Below are positions 18,643 to 27,254 of a DNA stretch of 64,000 nucleotides, in pieces. Made by a program: the position numbers and the translations under genes. Each line of letters opens with the position of its first letter. Position 1 is the first letter of the stretch. This stretch comes from Bradyrhizobium sp. B097. Lineage in GTDB: Bacteria; Pseudomonadota; Alphaproteobacteria; Rhizobiales; Xanthobacteraceae. Under the pieces are notes generated by a model, which saw nothing but the letters and a program-made list of their open reading frames with translations, had not been told where the DNA came from and ran no database searches. The DNA lies in the NCBI RefSeq assembly GCF_038957035.1, contig NZ_CP152412.1, positions 6,196,501-6,260,500 of the forward strand. The letters are read 5' to 3'.

Positions 18643-19357
18643 GACGATCCCCGAGATAGGCAGAAATGACTTCTGGATTGCGGACGACCTCGGTCGGCTT
18701 GCCCTCGACCAGCACCTTGCCGAGATTGAGCACGATGGCGCGGTCGACCAGCGGCATCACGATTTCCATCACGTGCTCGACCATCAGCACGGTAACGCCG
18801 GTGGCCCGCACCTTGCGCACCAGTTCGACGCCAGTCTGTGCCTCGACCGGCGTCAGTCCGGTGAGAACTTCGTCGAGCAGCAGCAGCTTCGGTTCGGTGG
18901 CCAGCGCACGGGCGACTTCGAGCCGGCGCTTCTCCGACGGGACGAGATCGGCGGCAAGCTTGTCGGCGCGCGCCGCAAGTCCGCAGAACTCCAGGACCTC
19001 ATAGGCCTTCTGCCGCGCGATACGCATCTTGGTGTTGCGGATCAGCGCGCCGACAATGACGTTGTCGATCACGGTCATGGTCTCGAAGCTCTTGACCACC
19101 TGAAAGGTGCGCCCGACGCCGCGCTGGCAGCGCTCGGCCGCCGGCAGCTTTGTCACGTCCTCGCCGTCGAACATGATCGAGCCTTGGGTGGGCGGCAGCA
19201 CGCCCGCGATCAGATTGAACAGCGTCGATTTGCCGGCGCCGTTCGGCCCGATCAGGCCGACGATCTCGCCGCGGCCGACCGAGATCGAGACGTCGCTGTT
19301 GGCGACGAGGCCGCCGAAGCGCTGCCAGACGCCACGCGTTTCCAAGAGTGCCGTCAT
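18626..19357 (-). CDS. livG: ABC transporter ATP-binding protein LivG
   Basis: A 243-residue LivG-type ATPase. It has Walker A GPNGAGKST, the LivG-specific RCQRGVGRTFQVVKSFETMTV region, Walker B LLLLDEVLTGLTP and H-loop VEHVME. ATG at 19357 forms an ATGA overlap with the livM stop, so an in-frame extension to 19546 inside livM is rejected. The ABC signature is unusual: LVPSEKRRLEVARAL replaces the usual LP-G-(Q)-RRLEIARAL and lacks the glycine. Function as an ATPase subunit is still likely because related LivG proteins vary here. Confidence 0.9.
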   Translation of the reverse strand: MTALLETRGVWQRFGGLVANSDVSISVGRGEIVGLIGPNGAGKSTLFNLIAGVLPPTQGSIMFDGEDVTKLPAAERCQRGVGRTFQVVKSFETMTVIDNVIVGALIRNTKMRIARQKAYEVLEFCGLAARADKLAADLVPSEKRRLEVARALATEPKLLLLDEVLTGLTPVEAQTGVELVRKVRATGVTVLMVEHVMEIVMPLVDRAIVLNLGKVLVEGKPTEVVRNPEVISAYLGDRHAVGA

Positions 19358-20343
19358 CGCGCGGCCTCCTTGCGCCCGGAGAGCATGCCGAACACGCTGA
19401 CGAGCCCCTTCGGCAGTGCCAGCGAGATCGCGACGATCAGCGCGCCATAGACGATCAGGTCGACGCCGCGGCCGGACCCGCCGACAAAGGACCGCGTCAG
19501 CTCGGTGAGCGGGATCAGGATCACGGCGCCGAGCACCGGCCCCCACAGCGTGCCGATGCCCCCGAGCACCGCGGGCAGCGCCATCAACAGTGAGAACTGA
19601 AAGCCCATCACGCTCTCAGGATCGATATAGGAGACGAACTGGGCGTAGAAGCTGCCGCCGACGGCGACGAGGAAGGCGGAGACCGCCGCCGCGCCCATCT
19701 TGGAATTGAACACGACGACGCCGAGGCTTTCGGCCGCATCCGGATTGTCCTTCACCGCGCGCCACCAATAGCCCCATTTGGAATCTTCCAGCCACCAGGT
19801 GACGAGCCAGGCGATGCAGGCCAGCGCCAGCGCGAAATAGAAGTACGGCAGCTTGGAGCGGGTGAACTGGAATTTCAGCCAGCTGTCGCCGCGCACCGGG
19901 ATATCGATGCCGAGGGCCGCGCCCGCCCAATCCCAGTTCTGGATCAAGAGCAGCGCGATCTCGGCGATCACGATGGTCGCGATCACGAAATAATGCCCGC
20001 GCAGGCGGAAGCAGGGATAGCCGAGCGCCATCGCGATCACGGCGGAGATCGCCCCGCCCGCCAGCATGCCGAACCACGGCAGCACGCCGAACTTGGTGAA
20101 CAGCAGCGCGGTGGTGTAGGCCCCGAGCCCGAAATACAGCGCATGGCCGAGCGAGATCTGTCCGCAATAACCGGACAGGATGTTCCAGCTCTGCGACAGC
20201 GCGGCATACATCAGGGTCAAGACCATGATGTTCTGGACATAGACGTCCTTGACGAACAGCGGCACCAGCGCTGCGATCACCGCAAGGCAGGCCGCCACGA
20301 TCAGGTCACGCCTGCGGCGTTGGGCGAAGTGGGTGTCCATCAC
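19354..20343 (-). CDS. livM: ABC transporter permease LivM
   Basis: A 329-residue multi-spanning membrane protein of the LivM family. It has about 9-10 hydrophobic segments, the LSQSWNILSGYCGQISLGHALYFGLGAY block typical for LivM and a GGIGTLWGPVLGAVILIPL EAA-like loop near the C-terminus. With LivH it forms the inner-membrane pore. Stop and start overlap with livG and livH by 4 bp each (ATGA). Confidence 0.92.
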   Translation of the reverse strand: MMDTHFAQRRRRDLIVAACLAVIAALVPLFVKDVYVQNIMVLTLMYAALSQSWNILSGYCGQISLGHALYFGLGAYTTALLFTKFGVLPWFGMLAGGAISAVIAMALGYPCFRLRGHYFVIATIVIAEIALLLIQNWDWAGAALGIDIPVRGDSWLKFQFTRSKLPYFYFALALACIAWLVTWWLEDSKWGYWWRAVKDNPDAAESLGVVVFNSKMGAAAVSAFLVAVGGSFYAQFVSYIDPESVMGFQFSLLMALPAVLGGIGTLWGPVLGAVILIPLTELTRSFVGGSGRGVDLIVYGALIVAISLALPKGLVSVFGMLSGRKEAAR

Positions 20344-21218
20344 ATCGATCCGAACAGGCCACGCGGGCGGATGAAGACGACCAGGAGATAGACGGCGTAG
20401 ATGCCGACCGATTTCAGCGACGGCGGCAGGATCATCGCGGTGGTCGCCTCCACCAGGCCGACGATGATGCCGCCGGCAAAGGCGCCGAACACGCTGCCGA
20501 AGCCGCCGAGCGCCACGGTGACGTAGGCGATCAGCGCAAACGACGCGCCGACGTCGGGATAGATATAGAAGAAGATCGCCATGATGGCGCCGGCAAGTCC
20601 GACCAGCGCCGCACCAAGGCCCCAGCCGAGCGCGAACACCCGGTTCTTGTCGATGCCGACCAGCGCCACCGCGCCGGCGTCCTCGCGGGTCGCCTCGAGC
20701 GCACGGCCGAAATCGGTGCGATTGATGAAGAAGTAGAGCGCGACGAAGGCCGCGATCGACAGCATCGCGCCGATCAGCTGCGGCTCCGGCAGATAGATGC
20801 CGGCGATCGAGATCGTCTTGCCGCCGACCCAGGAGTTGGTGACGCTGCGGTAGTCCGGCGTGAAGAAGAACTGGGCGAGGCCCCGCATCACGATCGCAAG
20901 GCCGAAGGTGGAGAAGATCTGCACCATGCCGGCATTGGCCTTGGCGCGCATCGCGAAGCGAACCACCAACAGGTAGACCACCGCGCCGAACACGAACAAT
21001 GCCGCGGCGACCAGCGGCGCCGCGAGCAAGGGATCGATCGCGAAGAACGCGAACAGGAAGAAGGTCACGTACATCGCGATCATCAGAAATTCGCCGTGCG
21101 CGAAATTCACGACGTCCATCAATCCGAAGATCAATGCGAGGCCGGCGGCGATCAGTCCGTAGAGCAGCCCCATCAGGAGGCCGCTCGCCAAACTCTGGAT
21201 AATGGTCTCGGCTGTCAC
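20340..21218 (-). CDS. livH: ABC transporter permease LivH
   Basis: A 292-residue inner-membrane permease of the LivH family. It has GLLMGLLYGLIAAGLALIFG, MDVVNFAHGEFLMIAMY and the cytoplasmic loop GGFGSVFGAFAGGIIVGLVE that contacts the ATPases. GTG 21218 is chosen because it yields the standard LivH N-terminus (xxETIIQSLASG) and GGGGCG lies upstream. An in-frame extension to 21308 runs through a palindromic repeat and is rejected. Confidence 0.92.
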   Translation of the reverse strand: MTAETIIQSLASGLLMGLLYGLIAAGLALIFGLMDVVNFAHGEFLMIAMYVTFFLFAFFAIDPLLAAPLVAAALFVFGAVVYLLVVRFAMRAKANAGMVQIFSTFGLAIVMRGLAQFFFTPDYRSVTNSWVGGKTISIAGIYLPEPQLIGAMLSIAAFVALYFFINRTDFGRALEATREDAGAVALVGIDKNRVFALGWGLGAALVGLAGAIMAIFFYIYPDVGASFALIAYVTVALGGFGSVFGAFAGGIIVGLVEATTAMILPPSLKSVGIYAVYLLVVFIRPRGLFGSM

Positions 21219-21248
21219 CGCTGCGCCCCAGTCAACATGTGTCTCCAA

Positions 21249-21376
21249 CGTCGTCCTGGCGAAGGCCAGGCCCCATAACCACAGATGCCTCGGTGGGAGG
21301 ACCAACAACCAATCATCGCAAAACGCCTGCCTGTGGTAATGGGTCCCGGGTCGCGCTTCGCTCGCCCGGGACGACG
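21249..21376. repeat. Palindromic intergenic repeat (family D, CGTCGTCCTGGCGAA type)
   Basis: A 128-bp inverted repeat. The left arm is CGTCGTCCTGGCGAAGGCC with CCCATAACCACAG; the right arm is CTGTGGTAATGGGTCCCGGG ending GGGACGACG. It sits between the substrate-binding protein gene and livH, inside the importer operon. Related copies are at 26910-27039 and 27095-27234. Confidence 0.85.
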
Positions 21377-21395
21377 TAGGGACGCGTCCGAACGA

Positions 21396-22643
21396 TCAGC
21401 TGTTCATCGGCCAGATCGCCTCGGAGACGGCGGCCTGTTCCGGGAAGATCGTCACGAAGTTCTTCGCGGTATATTGCAGCAGCACCGGATCGGCGAAGTT
21501 GTTCTGCCCCATCTCGTCGAACTTGACGCGCCGCCACGGCATGATGGTCACGTCGCCCGGCATGTCGGTGGCGACCAGCGCCTCGCGGATCTTCTCGCCG
21601 TCGGTCGACTTGGCGCGGTTGATGGCGTCGGCCATCACGATCAGGCCCATGAACTGGCGCGACGAGTAGTCGTTGAAGTCCTTGCCCGACTTTGCGCGGT
21701 ACATCTCGTTGATCAGGCCGACCATCGGCCGCTTCTGCGCCAGGTCGAGCGAGAAGCTTCCGCGCGAGATCACGCCCTCGAGCTTGTCGCCGACCGCGTC
21801 ATAGGTCGCCTTCTCCGAGAAGCCGGCATCCTGCGCCATGATGTTCTTCGGCTTGTAGCCGAGCTCGGCCATAGTCTTGACCAGCAGGATCGAGTCGGTG
21901 GTGTAGCTCGACGGCATCAGCACGTCGGCATTCGCGGCCTTGAGCTGCTGCACCTCGGCGGTCAGCGACGGCGAGTTGGCGCGGTACTTGATGTCGGCCA
22001 CGATCTTGTAGCCGCGCTCGCCGGCGAGCTTGGTCTGGGCGTTCGCCGAATCGGTGCCGAAGATGGTGTCCTCGTGGAACAGCGCCAGCGTCTCGATCTT
22101 CTGGCCCTTCTTCTTCATCGCATCGAAGAAGTCGAACATCGCGGCCGAGAACATCTCGTCATGCGGCGAGGCGCGGAAATAGTATTTCAGGCCGCGGCGA
22201 TGCAGGCTCGGCGAGGAATTGTCGGCCGAGATGAACGGAACGCCGTAGCGCTCGCAGGTCTGGCTGACGGTGACGGCAACCGCGCTCTGATAGGTGCCGA
22301 CCACGGCGCAGACCTTCTCCTGGGTGATCAGCCGCTCGGTCTCGGCGCGGCCCTTCTGCGGATCGGCCTGGTGGTCGGCGAACACGAGGCGGACCTTGGC
22401 GCCGCCGAGGCCGGACAGGCCTTCGCCCTTGGCGAGCGGCAGCGCGAAATCATAGTTCTTGTTGATGATCTCGGCCGCGGTATTGAAGGCATGCTGCGCG
22501 TCGACGCCGATCGCGGCGCTGGAGCCGGACAGCGGATAGATCACGCCGATTGCAACTTCGCTTGTCTGCGCGCGCGCAGCCATCGGACCGAGCGCAGCGG
22601 CGGCAGTGGCACCCAGCAACACGTTACGGCGAGAGATCGTCAT
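21396..22643 (-). CDS. ABC transporter substrate-binding protein (branched-chain amino acid/amide type)
   Basis: A 415-residue periplasmic binding protein (Leu/Ile/Val-binding, type 1 fold). The N-terminus TISRRNVLLGATAAAALG looks like a Tat signal (S-R-R) with cleavage after AARA. The mature protein starts with EVAIGVIYPLSGSSAAIGVDAQ and has VVGTYQSAVAVTVSQTCERYGVPFIS. It captures the ligand for LivHMGF. AAGGGGA precedes the ATG. The ligand is not deducible from sequence; the neighbouring DUF1445 and M20 genes suggest an amino acid derivative or amide. Confidence 0.9.
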   Translation of the reverse strand: MTISRRNVLLGATAAAALGPMAARAQTSEVAIGVIYPLSGSSAAIGVDAQHAFNTAAEIINKNYDFALPLAKGEGLSGLGGAKVRLVFADHQADPQKGRAETERLITQEKVCAVVGTYQSAVAVTVSQTCERYGVPFISADNSSPSLHRRGLKYYFRASPHDEMFSAAMFDFFDAMKKKGQKIETLALFHEDTIFGTDSANAQTKLAGERGYKIVADIKYRANSPSLTAEVQQLKAANADVLMPSSYTTDSILLVKTMAELGYKPKNIMAQDAGFSEKATYDAVGDKLEGVISRGSFSLDLAQKRPMVGLINEMYRAKSGKDFNDYSSRQFMGLIVMADAINRAKSTDGEKIREALVATDMPGDVTIMPWRRVKFDEMGQNNFADPVLLQYTAKNFVTIFPEQAAVSEAIWPMNS

Positions 22644-22730
22644 CGAAATTCCCCTTAGGTCAGCTTGTTATTATCGATGTGATGCTTGTAGCGCGCAGTA
22701 AAGCCTCAATGAATTGCACGAATTGCCTAT

Positions 22731-23549
22731 TCAGAGCACAGCCAGCTGCTTGTTCCTGAGATCGGTCACCAGCATCAGGCCCGGCGAATGCGTGATCGCG
22801 AACGGCAGCTTCGCACTTGCGATCACCGATTGCGGCGTCACGCCACAGGCCCAGAACACCGGGATCTCGTCATCGGCCACCGGCACCGCGTCGCCATAGT
22901 CGGGCTTGGCGATGTCCTTGATGCCGATCGCATGCGGGTGGCCGAGATGGACCGGTGCGCCATGCACCGACGGAAAGCGCGAAGTGATCTGCACCGCGCG
23001 GATCGCATCCGCCGGCTTGAACGGGCGCATCGACACCACCATCGGTCCCGCGAACGGCCCCGACGGCTGGCAGGCGATGTTGGTCCGGTACATTGGCACA
23101 CGCAGGTTGCGTTCGATGTGACGGATCGGCAGCCCGTCCTCCAGCAGCGCCTCCTCGAACGAATAGGAGCAGCCGAGCACGAAGGTGACGAGATCGTCGC
23201 GCCAATATTTGGTGATGTCGGTCGGCTCGTCCGCCACCTCGCCGTCGCGCCAGACCCGGTAGCGCGGCACGTCGGTGCGGATGTCGAGGTCGAGACCGAG
23301 CGCGGGAATCTGGGGATCGCCCACATCCGACATGCCGATGATCGGGCACGGTTTGGGATTGAGCTGGCAGAACCGGTGGAAGGCGCCGGCGAGCTTCTCC
23401 GGCAGGATCGCCAGATTGCCCTGGACGAAACCGTTGGCGAGCCCGGCCGTGGTGGCTGAAGCCATGCCGTTGCGGCTGGCGCGCCGCGCTTCGACGCTCG
23501 CCAGCACCGGTTCCCCCTGAGATCGCTGCACTGCCGCAAAAACAGTCAT
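22731..23549 (-). CDS. Putative hydro-lyase / D-glutamate cyclase-like protein (DUF1445, YcsI family)
   Basis: A 272-residue DUF1445 protein with [75 protein letters not shown] and [12 protein letters not shown], all family blocks. Family members are annotated as putative hydro-lyases; the vertebrate homologue is a D-glutamate cyclase that makes 5-oxo-D-proline. ATG 23549 has AGGAGA 7 bases upstream; a longer frame to 23594 is rejected. It is the first gene of the probable operon with the ABC importer, divergent from the LysR gene with its palindromic box. The exact reaction here is unknown. Confidence 0.85.
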   Translation of the reverse strand: MTVFAAVQRSQGEPVLASVEARRASRNGMASATTAGLANGFVQGNLAILPEKLAGAFHRFCQLNPKPCPIIGMSDVGDPQIPALGLDLDIRTDVPRYRVWRDGEVADEPTDITKYWRDDLVTFVLGCSYSFEEALLEDGLPIRHIERNLRVPMYRTNIACQPSGPFAGPMVVSMRPFKPADAIRAVQITSRFPSVHGAPVHLGHPHAIGIKDIAKPDYGDAVPVADDEIPVFWACGVTPQSVIASAKLPFAITHSPGLMLVTDLRNKQLAVL

Positions 23550-23630
23550 GGGATTCTCCTGCCCATAATCTCGACAAGGACAAACCAACACCAAGCGTGA
23601 TATAATGTCTAATCGTCCTTTCTAATCAAA

Positions 23631-23653
23631 ATCGATAAATTGGATTTATCGAT
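23631..23653. promoter_or_regulatory. LysR-type operator: ATCGATAAA-N5-TTTATCGAT
   Basis: A perfect 9-bp inverted repeat with a 5-base spacer between the divergent DUF1445 and LysR genes. It contains the T-N11-A core of LysR-type boxes (T at 23636, A at 23648). The position, 17 bp before the chosen LysR ATG and 82 bp before the DUF1445 ATG, fits autoregulation plus control of the import operon. Confidence 0.8.
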
Positions 23654-23669
23654 CGGGGATATGCTTCCA

Positions 23670-24587
23670 ATGACGGACTTCCGCTCGATCGAAACGTTCC
23701 TCTGGGTCGTCAAGCTCGGCAGCTTCCGCGGCGCCGCCCAGCGGCTCAACACCACCCAGCCGGCGATCTCGCAGCGCATCGCCCAGCTCGAGCGCGAGAT
23801 GGGCGTCAAGCTGTTGAACAGGGATCACCGGGTGGCCTCGCCGACGCCGAGCGGACGGCTGATGATGACCTACGCCGAGAAGCTGATCGGCCTGCGCTCG
23901 GAGATGATGGCGGAGGTCGGCGACCGTTCGGCGATGCGCGGCGCGCTGCGGCTCGGTGTCGCGGAGACCATCGTGCACACCTGGCTGCCGCGGCTGGTCA
24001 AAAGCGTCAACGAGATCTACCCGAACCTGTCGCTGGAGATCGAGGTCGACATCACGCCGAACCTGACCCCGCGGCTGCTGGCGCAGGAGATCGAGCTCGC
24101 CTTCGTGCTCGGACCGGTCTCGGCGTCCGGCGCGCACAATCATGTGCTGTGCGATTACCCGATCGGTTTCCTGGCGAGCCCGTCGCTCGGCCTCGGCTCC
24201 GGCCCGGTGGCGCGGCGGGATCTGGCGCGGTTTCCGATCATCACATTTCCGCGCAAGACCCAGCCCTATGAGACCGTGCGCGCGCTGTTCAACGCCCCCG
24301 ACCTGCCGCCGATCCGGCTGCACGCCTCGACGTCGCTCGCGACCGTGATCCACATGGCCAATGAAGGCCTTGGCATTGCAGTGATTCCGTCGGCGATCGT
24401 CGAGAACGAGCTGGCCGACGGCCGGTTGCAACTGCTCGATACCGACCTCAAGCTGCCGCCCCTCACCTTTACCGCGAGCTGGCTCGCCTCCCCCGATGCG
24501 GTCGCCATCGAGCGCGTCGCCCATCTCGCCAGGCAGATCGCGCAGGCGAGCGTGGCGGTTGACGCGATGGAAGCGGCGCGCCATTGA
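23670..24587 (+). CDS. LysR-family transcriptional regulator
   Basis: A 305-residue LTTR. The N-terminal winged helix-turn-helix is IETFLWVVKLGSFRGAAQRLNTTQPAISQRIAQLE, followed by the periplasmic-binding-like effector domain from about residue 90. ATG 23670 is chosen: CGGGGA lies about 11 bases upstream and the earlier in-frame ATG at 23640 falls inside the palindromic operator. It is divergent from the DUF1445-ABC importer operon and 122 bp ahead of the M20 hydrolase gene, so it probably controls one or both in response to the imported compound or a breakdown product. Confidence 0.92.
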   Translation: MTDFRSIETFLWVVKLGSFRGAAQRLNTTQPAISQRIAQLEREMGVKLLNRDHRVASPTPSGRLMMTYAEKLIGLRSEMMAEVGDRSAMRGALRLGVAETIVHTWLPRLVKSVNEIYPNLSLEIEVDITPNLTPRLLAQEIELAFVLGPVSASGAHNHVLCDYPIGFLASPSLGLGSGPVARRDLARFPIITFPRKTQPYETVRALFNAPDLPPIRLHASTSLATVIHMANEGLGIAVIPSAIVENELADGRLQLLDTDLKLPPLTFTASWLASPDAVAIERVAHLARQIAQASVAVDAMEAARH

Positions 24588-24607
24588 ACGAGTGCCGGAT
24601 AATCAAA

Positions 24608-24689
24608 CGTCATTCCGGGGTGGCTCGAAGAGCCGAACCCGGAATCTCGAGATTCCGGGTTCGATGCTGACGCATCGCCCCGGAAAGAC
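24608..24689. repeat. Palindromic intergenic repeat (family E, CGTCATTCCGGGG type)
   Basis: CGTCATTCCGGGG...GAACCCGGAATCTCGAGATTCCGGGTTC...CCCCGGAA, about 82 bp, with a strong internal palindrome (CCCGGAATCTCGAGATTCCGGG). A short copy is at 52937-52978. It sits between the LysR and M20 hydrolase genes. Confidence 0.82.
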
Positions 24690-24709
24690 AGCTGAAATGG
24701 ACTGACGAC

Positions 24710-25960
24710 ATGAGCCGAGCCGCCACCAACCTGCAGATCGATTCCGCCCGCCTCTGGGGCACCATCCACGAAACCGCGCAGTTCGGTGCAACGCCAAAAG
24801 GCGGCGTGCGGCGGCTGACCCTCAGTGCCGAGGACAAGCAGGTGCGCGACTGGTTTCGCAAGGCGTGCGAGAACGCCGGCCTCGAGGTGCAGGTCGATGC
24901 GCTCGGCTCGATGTTCGGCTTGCGGAAAGGACGGGACATGTCGAAGCAGCCGATCGGCGTCGGCTCGCATCTCGACACCCAGCCGACCGGCGGCAAGTAT
25001 GACGGCATCCTCGGCACGCTGGCCGCGCTCGAGATGGTGCGCACGCTCAACGATGCCGGCATCGAGACCGAGCTGCCGATCTGCATCTGCAACTGGACCA
25101 ACGAGGAAGGCTCGCGCTTTGCGCCGGCGATGATGGCCTCGGCCGCTTACGTCGGCGATTTCACCACCGACGACATTCTGTCGCGCAAGGACGCCGAGGG
25201 CGTCACGGTGGCACAGGCTCTGGACTCGATCGGCTATCGCGGCGATGCCCCGGTCGGCCGCCAGAAGTTCACCAGCTTCGTCGAGCTGCATATCGAACAG
25301 GGCCCGATCCTGGAGGCCGAGGGCAAGACCATCGGCGTGGTCGATTCCGGCCAGGGCGTGTTGTGGTACGACGGCAAGATCACGGGCTTCGAGAGCCATG
25401 CCGGCTCGACCCCGATGCCGCTACGTCGTGATGCGCTGGCGACGCTGTCGGAGATCGTGCTGGCGATGGAAAGCATCGCCAGGAAGCACGGCCCGAAGGC
25501 GGTCGGCACCATCGGCGAGGCGGTGATCGCAGCGCCCTCGCGCAACGTCATCCCCGGCGAGATCGCCTTCACGGTGGACTGCCGCAGCGCCGATGCAGGG
25601 ATCATGGACGCGCTGGATCGCGATCTCCGTGCTGCGGTCACCGAGATTGCCGCGCGGCGCAAGGTCGAGGTTCAGCTCGACCTCGTCTGGCGCAAGGCGC
25701 CGACGCATTTCGATCCGAAACTGGTCGACGCGGTGGAGAACGCGGCCCAGCAGCTCGGTTATTCGCACCGCCGCATCACCTCCGGCGCCGGCCACGACGC
25801 CTGCAACCTCAACACGGTGATGCCGGCGGCGATGGTGTTCGTGCCCTGCAAGGACGGCATCAGCCATAACGAGCTGGAAGACGCCACGCAGACCGACTGC
25901 GCCGCCGGCGCCAACGTCCTGATGCATACGGTGCTGGCGCTCGCCGGCGTCGCATCCTGA
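24710..25960 (+). CDS. M20-family Zn-dependent amidohydrolase (N-carbamoyl-L-amino acid hydrolase / ureidopropionase type)
   Basis: A 416-residue di-metal hydrolase. Metal ligands are visible in GSHLDTQPTGGKYDGILG, NEEGSRF, FVELHIEQGPIL and the C-terminal SGAGHDACN. A dimerisation lid domain (about residues 210-325) contains SHAGSTPMPLRRDA. The subfamily hydrolyses N-carbamoyl amino acids, beta-ureidopropionate or allantoate; which one applies here is not certain. It is cytoplasmic. It lies downstream of the LysR gene and just before a 2-hydroxyacid dehydrogenase gene (30-bp gap), suggesting they act on a shared catabolic route fed by the ABC importer. Confidence 0.88.
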   Translation: MSRAATNLQIDSARLWGTIHETAQFGATPKGGVRRLTLSAEDKQVRDWFRKACENAGLEVQVDALGSMFGLRKGRDMSKQPIGVGSHLDTQPTGGKYDGILGTLAALEMVRTLNDAGIETELPICICNWTNEEGSRFAPAMMASAAYVGDFTTDDILSRKDAEGVTVAQALDSIGYRGDAPVGRQKFTSFVELHIEQGPILEAEGKTIGVVDSGQGVLWYDGKITGFESHAGSTPMPLRRDALATLSEIVLAMESIARKHGPKAVGTIGEAVIAAPSRNVIPGEIAFTVDCRSADAGIMDALDRDLRAAVTEIAARRKVEVQLDLVWRKAPTHFDPKLVDAVENAAQQLGYSHRRITSGAGHDACNLNTVMPAAMVFVPCKDGISHNELEDATQTDCAAGANVLMHTVLALAGVAS

Positions 25961-25990
25961 TCATCCCTTCTTCCTTCGATGGAGGCTTTC

Positions 25991-26902
25991 GTGCGCGCAG
26001 TGTTTGTCGACGCCAATGAATCGCTCGCTGTCATCACGGAGCGATTGGAGAAGTCAGGCGATCCCAAGATGCGGATCAACCGCAACCCGGACATCAAGTC
26101 CGAGGATTATCCGGCGGTGCTGGACGGCGCCGAGATCGCTGTGGTCGATCACACCGCGCTGCCGACCGACATTGCGAAGAAGTGCGCCGGCCTGAAGCAT
26201 GTCGTGTTCCTCGGCACCGGCGCGCGCAGCTACATGAACCCGGAAGAGCTCGCCGAGCTCGGCATCTCAGTGCATCTGATCAAGGGCTATGGCGACACCG
26301 CGGTCGCGGAATCCGCGATCGCGCTGATGTGGTCATCGGCGCGGGTGATCGCGCAGATGGACCGCGAGATGCGCGCCGGCAACTGGCTGCGCGAGGACGG
26401 CATGCAGCTCACCGGCAAGACGCTCGGCCTGGTCGGCTTCGGCGGCATCGCCGCCGAGGTCGCCCGCATCGCGCTCGGCAGCGGTATGAAGGTGATCGCC
26501 TGGAACCGGTCGCCCAAGAGCCATCCGGGCGTCGAATTCACCGAGCTCGACACCGTGCTGGCGAACAGCGACGTGGTCTCGCTCCATCTGCTCTTGAACG
26601 ACGAGACCCGCGGCCTGATCACGCGCGACAAGATCGCCAAGATGAAGAAGGGCGTGGTGCTGGTCAACACCGCGCGCGGCGCCATCATCGACGAGCAGGC
26701 GATGATCGACGCGCTCAACTCCGGCCACATCCGCCACGCCGGCCTCGACGTCTACAACATCGAGCCGCTGCCGAAGGATCACCCGCTCACGAAGATCCCG
26801 AACGTGACGCTGTCGGCGCATTCCGCCTTCCGCACGCCCGAGGCGAGCGAGAACCTGATCCACGCGGCATGGGAGCATTGCCGCAGAATCGTGGAGGGGT
26901 AA
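25991..26902 (+). CDS. D-isomer-specific 2-hydroxyacid dehydrogenase (phosphoglycerate dehydrogenase-like)
   Basis: A 303-residue NAD-dependent dehydrogenase. The Rossmann motif is GLVGFGGIAAEVAR, the catalytic arginine lies in LVNTARGAIIDE, and the acid/base pair is in GLDVYNIEPLP and LSAHSAFRTPEA, where the usual TPH-x-A becomes SAHSAF. GTG 25991 is chosen because GGAGG (25981-25985) lies 5 bases before it; the ATG at 25979 overlaps that ribosome site and has none of its own. Without an ACT domain it is unlikely to be the biosynthetic SerA; a 2-hydroxyacid or 2-oxoacid reductase for a catabolic product is more likely. Confidence 0.87.
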   Translation: MRAVFVDANESLAVITERLEKSGDPKMRINRNPDIKSEDYPAVLDGAEIAVVDHTALPTDIAKKCAGLKHVVFLGTGARSYMNPEELAELGISVHLIKGYGDTAVAESAIALMWSSARVIAQMDREMRAGNWLREDGMQLTGKTLGLVGFGGIAAEVARIALGSGMKVIAWNRSPKSHPGVEFTELDTVLANSDVVSLHLLLNDETRGLITRDKIAKMKKGVVLVNTARGAIIDEQAMIDALNSGHIRHAGLDVYNIEPLPKDHPLTKIPNVTLSAHSAFRTPEASENLIHAAWEHCRRIVEG

Positions 26903-26909
26903 TTTTCGC

Positions 26910-27039
26910 CGTCGTCCCGGCCAAGCGAAGCGCGAGCCGGGACCCATAACCACCGCTCCACATTGTCACGAAGGTTGGGCCACAGCGAGCCCAACAACAA
27001 GACCCTGTGGTTATGGGTCCCTGCTTTCGCAGGGACGAC
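26910..27039. repeat. Palindromic intergenic repeat (family D, copy 2)
   Basis: CGTCGTCCCGGCCAAGCG..GGGACCCATAACCACCG on the left pairs with CTGTGGTTATGGGTCCCTGC..GCAGGGACGACA on the right. It has the same outer arms as 21249-21376. Confidence 0.82.
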
Positions 27040-27094
27040 AGTGATCGTAGGATGGCTAACCACCCTACATAGACTGCGAAGCAATAATTATCGA

Positions 27095-27234
27095 CGTCGT
27101 CCTGGACAAGCGAGCGTAGCGAGCGCGATCTAGGACCCATTACCACCGGCCTATGTCATCGCGCAGGGCGGTGGTCAGATCGATCAAGCCAACAAGCACT
27201 CGGGGTAATGGGTCCTGGCTTTCGCCAGGACGAC
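27095..27234. repeat. Palindromic intergenic repeat (family D, copy 3)
   Basis: CGTCGTCCTGGACAAGCG..TAGGACCCATTACCACC on the left pairs with GGGTAATGGGTCCTGGC..CCAGGACGAC on the right. It is the next-door neighbour of copy 2 in the same orientation. Confidence 0.82.
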
Positions 27235-27254
27235 CCCGTGACTGACAGCGCAGC

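Larger units (their letters stand above)
26903..27254. other. 352-bp intergenic stretch made of two family D repeats
   Basis: No gene is visible. Nearly the whole gap between the convergent dehydrogenase genes is filled by two adjacent palindromic repeats (26910-27039 and 27095-27234, listed separately), separated by about 55 bp of unremarkable sequence. Confidence 0.8.

Noticed and set aside
23085..23115. Sigma54-like TGGCAC...TTGC sequence
   Set aside because: The spacing is wrong (7 instead of 5 bases) and it lies inside the DUF1445 coding region.
26910..27234. Possible CRISPR-like repeat array
   Set aside because: Only two long palindromic units without equal-length spacers and without cas genes; they belong to a dispersed repeat family.
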